The notes under the pieces are model-generated. The model saw only the letters and a list, made by a program, of their open reading frames with translations. It was not told the origin of the DNA and did no database searches. From Oscillibacter sp. (lineage in GTDB: Bacteria; Bacillota; Clostridia; Oscillospirales; Oscillospiraceae), in the NCBI GenBank assembly GCA_003539495.1, contig DPPB01000029.1, positions 1 through 64,000 on the forward strand: a stretch of DNA of 64,000 nt, given 5' to 3'. Positions 61,708 to 64,000 of the stretch are shown in pieces (position 1 is the first letter of the stretch; every line of letters starts with the position of its first letter). A program made the position numbers and the translations under genes.

Positions 61708-62697
61708 ATGAGCAAGGAGCAATACATCGAGTTTCCGGAGGAATACACACGCCGGGAGCTGAACGCCCGGTATCGGGAAATCCCATTAAAAGATACGACC
61801 TCACGCCTTCTGCGCAAGTATTTCAACGCGATGGCAAACCTCTACGGCATCATCCCGCTGCACAAGGCGAAGGAGATTATCTTCTCCCTCAGCCCGAAGC
61901 TGGTAACGGAAGACGAATTTCTTGCCTTTGCTGAGATCGCCCGTCATGAGTGCGAGGACTACTACATTCTGGGTGGAGATGAACTTTACACGGATGTCAA
62001 GCATACAAAACCCCTTGACCGCGAGATCATTGACGTTACCCTGATTGGGGAGCCCATCGACCTTTTCATGGAGACGAGGCGAAGCCAGCAGGAAAAGCCT
62101 TACTATGTGCCGGACAAAAAGCATCTGCTGGAATACGATGATCCCTTCTACTGCGAGGACACTCCGGAAAAGCAAAAGCTGCGGGCATTCCTGAAAGAAC
62201 GTTGCAACCTGAATGACGAGCGCGAAAACGCTGTTTTTGAAGATCTCGTATATGTTGTCCGTTCGGTTGCTGTTCAACCAGTCGATGTTCTCAACCATTT
62301 GGAGAAGTTGGGTGTTCAGCTCAGGTCTCGACGGGATGTAGAGCGTTTCACCGCATTGTACAGTGCATTTCATAATACGACGCGGATGCCTTGCAACCGT
62401 GGCTATACGCCGGATGAGATGGTGCAGATGACGCCACCGGAGGAACGCTTCAAGTCGCTCTCTCTTGGTCCGAACATCCGAAAGTCCCTCCAAACCGGCG
62501 AAATGGACATTGAAGACTTCCGCAAGCAGATTCTCACGATGGAATTGCCCAGCGAGGCAATGCGCTTTGACCTTCTGAAACAGCTTGCAGACATCGAGAC
62601 TTCCACTCCCCGGGCGGAGAAACAGAAGAAGGTCGGGCGCAATGATCCCTGTCCCTGCGGCAGCGGCAAGAAATACAAGAGGTGCTGCGGAAAATGA
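61708..62697 (+). CDS. SEC-C motif protein
   Basis: A 329-residue cytoplasmic protein. The last 20 residues form a SEC-C zinc motif (RNDPCPCGSGKKYKRCCGK), as at the end of SecA and many small bacterial proteins. The N-terminal 300 residues are helical and not recognised (start MSKEQYIEFPEEYTRRELNA). ATG 61708 follows GGGAGGAG. The last bases overlap the next broken gene as ATGA. GC is lower here than to the left, suggesting recent gain. Confidence 0.8.
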   Translation: MSKEQYIEFPEEYTRRELNARYREIPLKDTTSRLLRKYFNAMANLYGIIPLHKAKEIIFSLSPKLVTEDEFLAFAEIARHECEDYYILGGDELYTDVKHTKPLDREIIDVTLIGEPIDLFMETRRSQQEKPYYVPDKKHLLEYDDPFYCEDTPEKQKLRAFLKERCNLNDERENAVFEDLVYVVRSVAVQPVDVLNHLEKLGVQLRSRRDVERFTALYSAFHNTTRMPCNRGYTPDEMVQMTPPEERFKSLSLGPNIRKSLQTGEMDIEDFRKQILTMELPSEAMRFDLLKQLADIETSTPRAEKQKKVGRNDPCPCGSGKKYKRCCGK

Positions 62698-62985
62698 CGA
62701 TCCCATTAAAACAGGTCATTCAGGCAATCGAAGAAGCAAATGAAGTCTTCACGAGCTTTTGGGACACAAAGACCGCAAGACCGTCTATCTTGCCGACCCG
62801 CTGATGGTGGATATGGCTGGGCTGTTGCGGAGTATGCAACGCCGGAAGAGCTTTTCGGGTACGACTTTATCACCTCCGCCTATCAGCGAGACCCGCAGGA
62901 ATCCAGAGAGCGCATGATGCAGCATCTTTCCTCCGTCCTGCCGGGTGTGTCTGCACAGCAGCTTACGAAGATATTGAAAGGATAA
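62694..62985 (+). pseudogene. UPF0158-like gene broken by two frameshifts
   Basis: The start MTIPLKQVIQAIEEANEVFT overlaps the SEC-C stop (ATGA). It runs FWDTKT and then loses frame near 62776; restoring one G gives DTKTGKTVYLADPLMV, as in UPF0158 proteins. A second shift near 62815 leads to WAVAEYATPEELFGYDFITS, ending TKILKG at 62985. No single frame covers it. Confidence 0.65.
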
Positions 62986-62991
62986 AACACC

Positions 62992-63471
62992 ATGAGCAAG
63001 AAACTTGTAGCGTATTTTTCTGCGTCCGGTGTGACCGCGAAGGTTGCCGAGACGCTGGCAGAAGCAATCGGCGCGGACATCTTTGAGATCGAGCCGAAGG
63101 TGCCTTACACGGAGGCGGATTTGAACTGGGTGGACAAGAAAGCCCGCAGCACGATTGAGATGAACCATCCCGCCTCACGACCGGAAATTGCCGTGAAACG
63201 GGACAACATGAAGGACTACGACACAATCTTTGTGGGCTTCCCGATCTGGTGGTACGTTGCGCCGACGATTATCAATACATTTCTTGAGAGCTATGATCTG
63301 ACCGGCAAGACGATTATCCCGTTTGCAACCTCTGGCGGGAGCGATATGGGCAAGACGAACGAGCGCCTTGCGCCGAGCTGCAAAGGCGCAAAACTGATGG
63401 ACGGCAAGGTCTTCAAGGGCAGTGTCGGGCATCAGGAGCTTGCGGCGTGGGTTGAAGGACTTGGACTTTAA
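62992..63471 (+). CDS. Flavodoxin
   Basis: A 159-residue FMN electron carrier or small NAD(P)H-linked flavoprotein. The phosphate loop is YFSASGVTAKVAETLAEAIG (residues 8-27), the isoalloxazine-side loop is GFPIWWYVAPTIINTFLES and the third loop PFATSGGSDMG. Length is normal. ATG 62992 follows GGATAAAACACC. Partners are unknown. Confidence 0.9.
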   Translation: MSKKLVAYFSASGVTAKVAETLAEAIGADIFEIEPKVPYTEADLNWVDKKARSTIEMNHPASRPEIAVKRDNMKDYDTIFVGFPIWWYVAPTIINTFLESYDLTGKTIIPFATSGGSDMGKTNERLAPSCKGAKLMDGKVFKGSVGHQELAAWVEGLGL

Positions 63472-63507
63472 GGGGCAGACAAATCGGAATTTGTGGAGGT
63501 GATCTAC

Positions 63508-63837
63508 ATGGCAAAACACGAGTTTGGAATTATGATGGATGCTCCTCAGCAGGGCAAGCGATATGACGAGTATGAGCCGTGAAAATATGCCTGTATTTCT
63601 GTTGATGACGCCTATTTGGAAGGCGTTGTCGAAAGGCTTACATCCATTGACTTCTATTGGCATACACTTTCCGTCAAAGGCAAAGGGCTTGCATACTGTG
63701 GTGTTACACTTGTTCCACCATGTTCGCTTAAGGCATTTATTGATGTCGTTGCAGATAATTCTGAACTATCCGAACTGAAAAAGCTGTTAGAAAAGGCATT
63801 AAGCAATAACAAGTGGGTAATTCATTACGGACTCTGA
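63508..63837 (+). pseudogene. Small conserved protein interrupted by in-frame UGA
   Basis: ATG 63508 follows GGAGGTGAT. The frame reads MAKHEFGIMMDAPQQGKRYD, EYEP, then TGA at 63580-63582, and goes on in the same frame without gap: KYACISVDDAYLEGVVERL to the stop at 63835. The second half (DFYWHTLSVKGKGLAYCG) is as well preserved as the first. A single nonsense change, for example CGA to TGA, explains it. Function unknown. Confidence 0.65.
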
Positions 63838-64000
63838 TAGAGACAAATTGATGAGCGTTTTTGCCATATCTTTATCAAGGGCTGTTCCAGAGAAGATTAC
63901 ACCGGCTTCTTTCGGACAGCCGGTTACATAGAGCAAAATACTACCCCTGTTTGTGATTCAGAACAGTATTGCATTTGCGCCGAAATATAGACGGATGGAG
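63838..64000. other. Right edge, no gene seen
   Basis: The final 163 bases hold no frame of useful length and no repeat I recognise; a gene may begin beyond the window. Confidence 0.3.

Overview
The window is a stretch of GC-rich chromosome from an anaerobic, spore-forming Firmicute, most likely a gut Clostridia member of the Oscillospirales type. The grounds are a SpoVT-type sporulation regulator, a T-box leader, Gram-positive promoters and Shine-Dalgarno sites, LPXTG pili with a class C sortase, and a maltodextrin ABC operon with no ATPase gene. The genus is inferred; no rRNA or tRNA gene is present to fix it.

Layout. 1-4350: dihydropyrimidinase plus membrane protein (minus), then NUDIX hydrolase, small membrane protein, GNAT acetyltransferase and tautomerase (plus). 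4361-18145: a compact tailed-phage head and tail module of podovirus type (terminase, portal, Prp-like protease, scaffold, N4-gp56-type capsid, connectors, beta-rich structural proteins, DUF859 fibre, peptidoglycan-binding protein). It has no integrase, repressor, replication, holin or endolysin gene, and its gaps are packed with dispersed repeats. 18179-21650: transglutaminase-like protein, TetR regulator and a PutP-type symporter. 21799-32765: a complete type I-C CRISPR-Cas locus (cas3-cas5c-cas8c-cas7-cas4-cas1-cas2) with an array of 44 repeats and 43 spacers. 32788-40619: FMN-dependent oxidoreductase (minus), membrane protein, an xpaC-telA-TPM operon, a LytS/AraC two-component pair (minus) and spoVT (minus). 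40876-45922: T-box leader, YkvI-type transporter, iron-containing alcohol dehydrogenase, and tex. 46502-52468: LacI regulator, sugar-binding lipoprotein, two permeases and 4-alpha-glucanotransferase. 60515-52690 (minus): a sortase-assembled pilus operon ending in a sortase-like protein that lacks the catalytic His and Cys. 60600-64000: an accessory region of decaying genes (orphan antitoxin, SEC-C protein, UPF0158-like pseudogene, flavodoxin, a gene broken by an in-frame UGA).

How the genes work together. Four blocks read as functional units: the I-C interference and adaptation operon next to its array; maltodextrin uptake and breakdown under its own LacI; pilus assembly with its own signal peptidase and class C sortase; and a possibly domesticated phage particle cluster. 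The items most worth a second look are that phage cluster, the Cas11c internal start inside cas8c, a spacer that is itself a perfect terminator-like hairpin, the pseudo-sortase, the T-box with an ambiguous specifier, and the remnant of a toxin next to its antitoxin. All calls rest on reading the sequence by eye; no database search was run.
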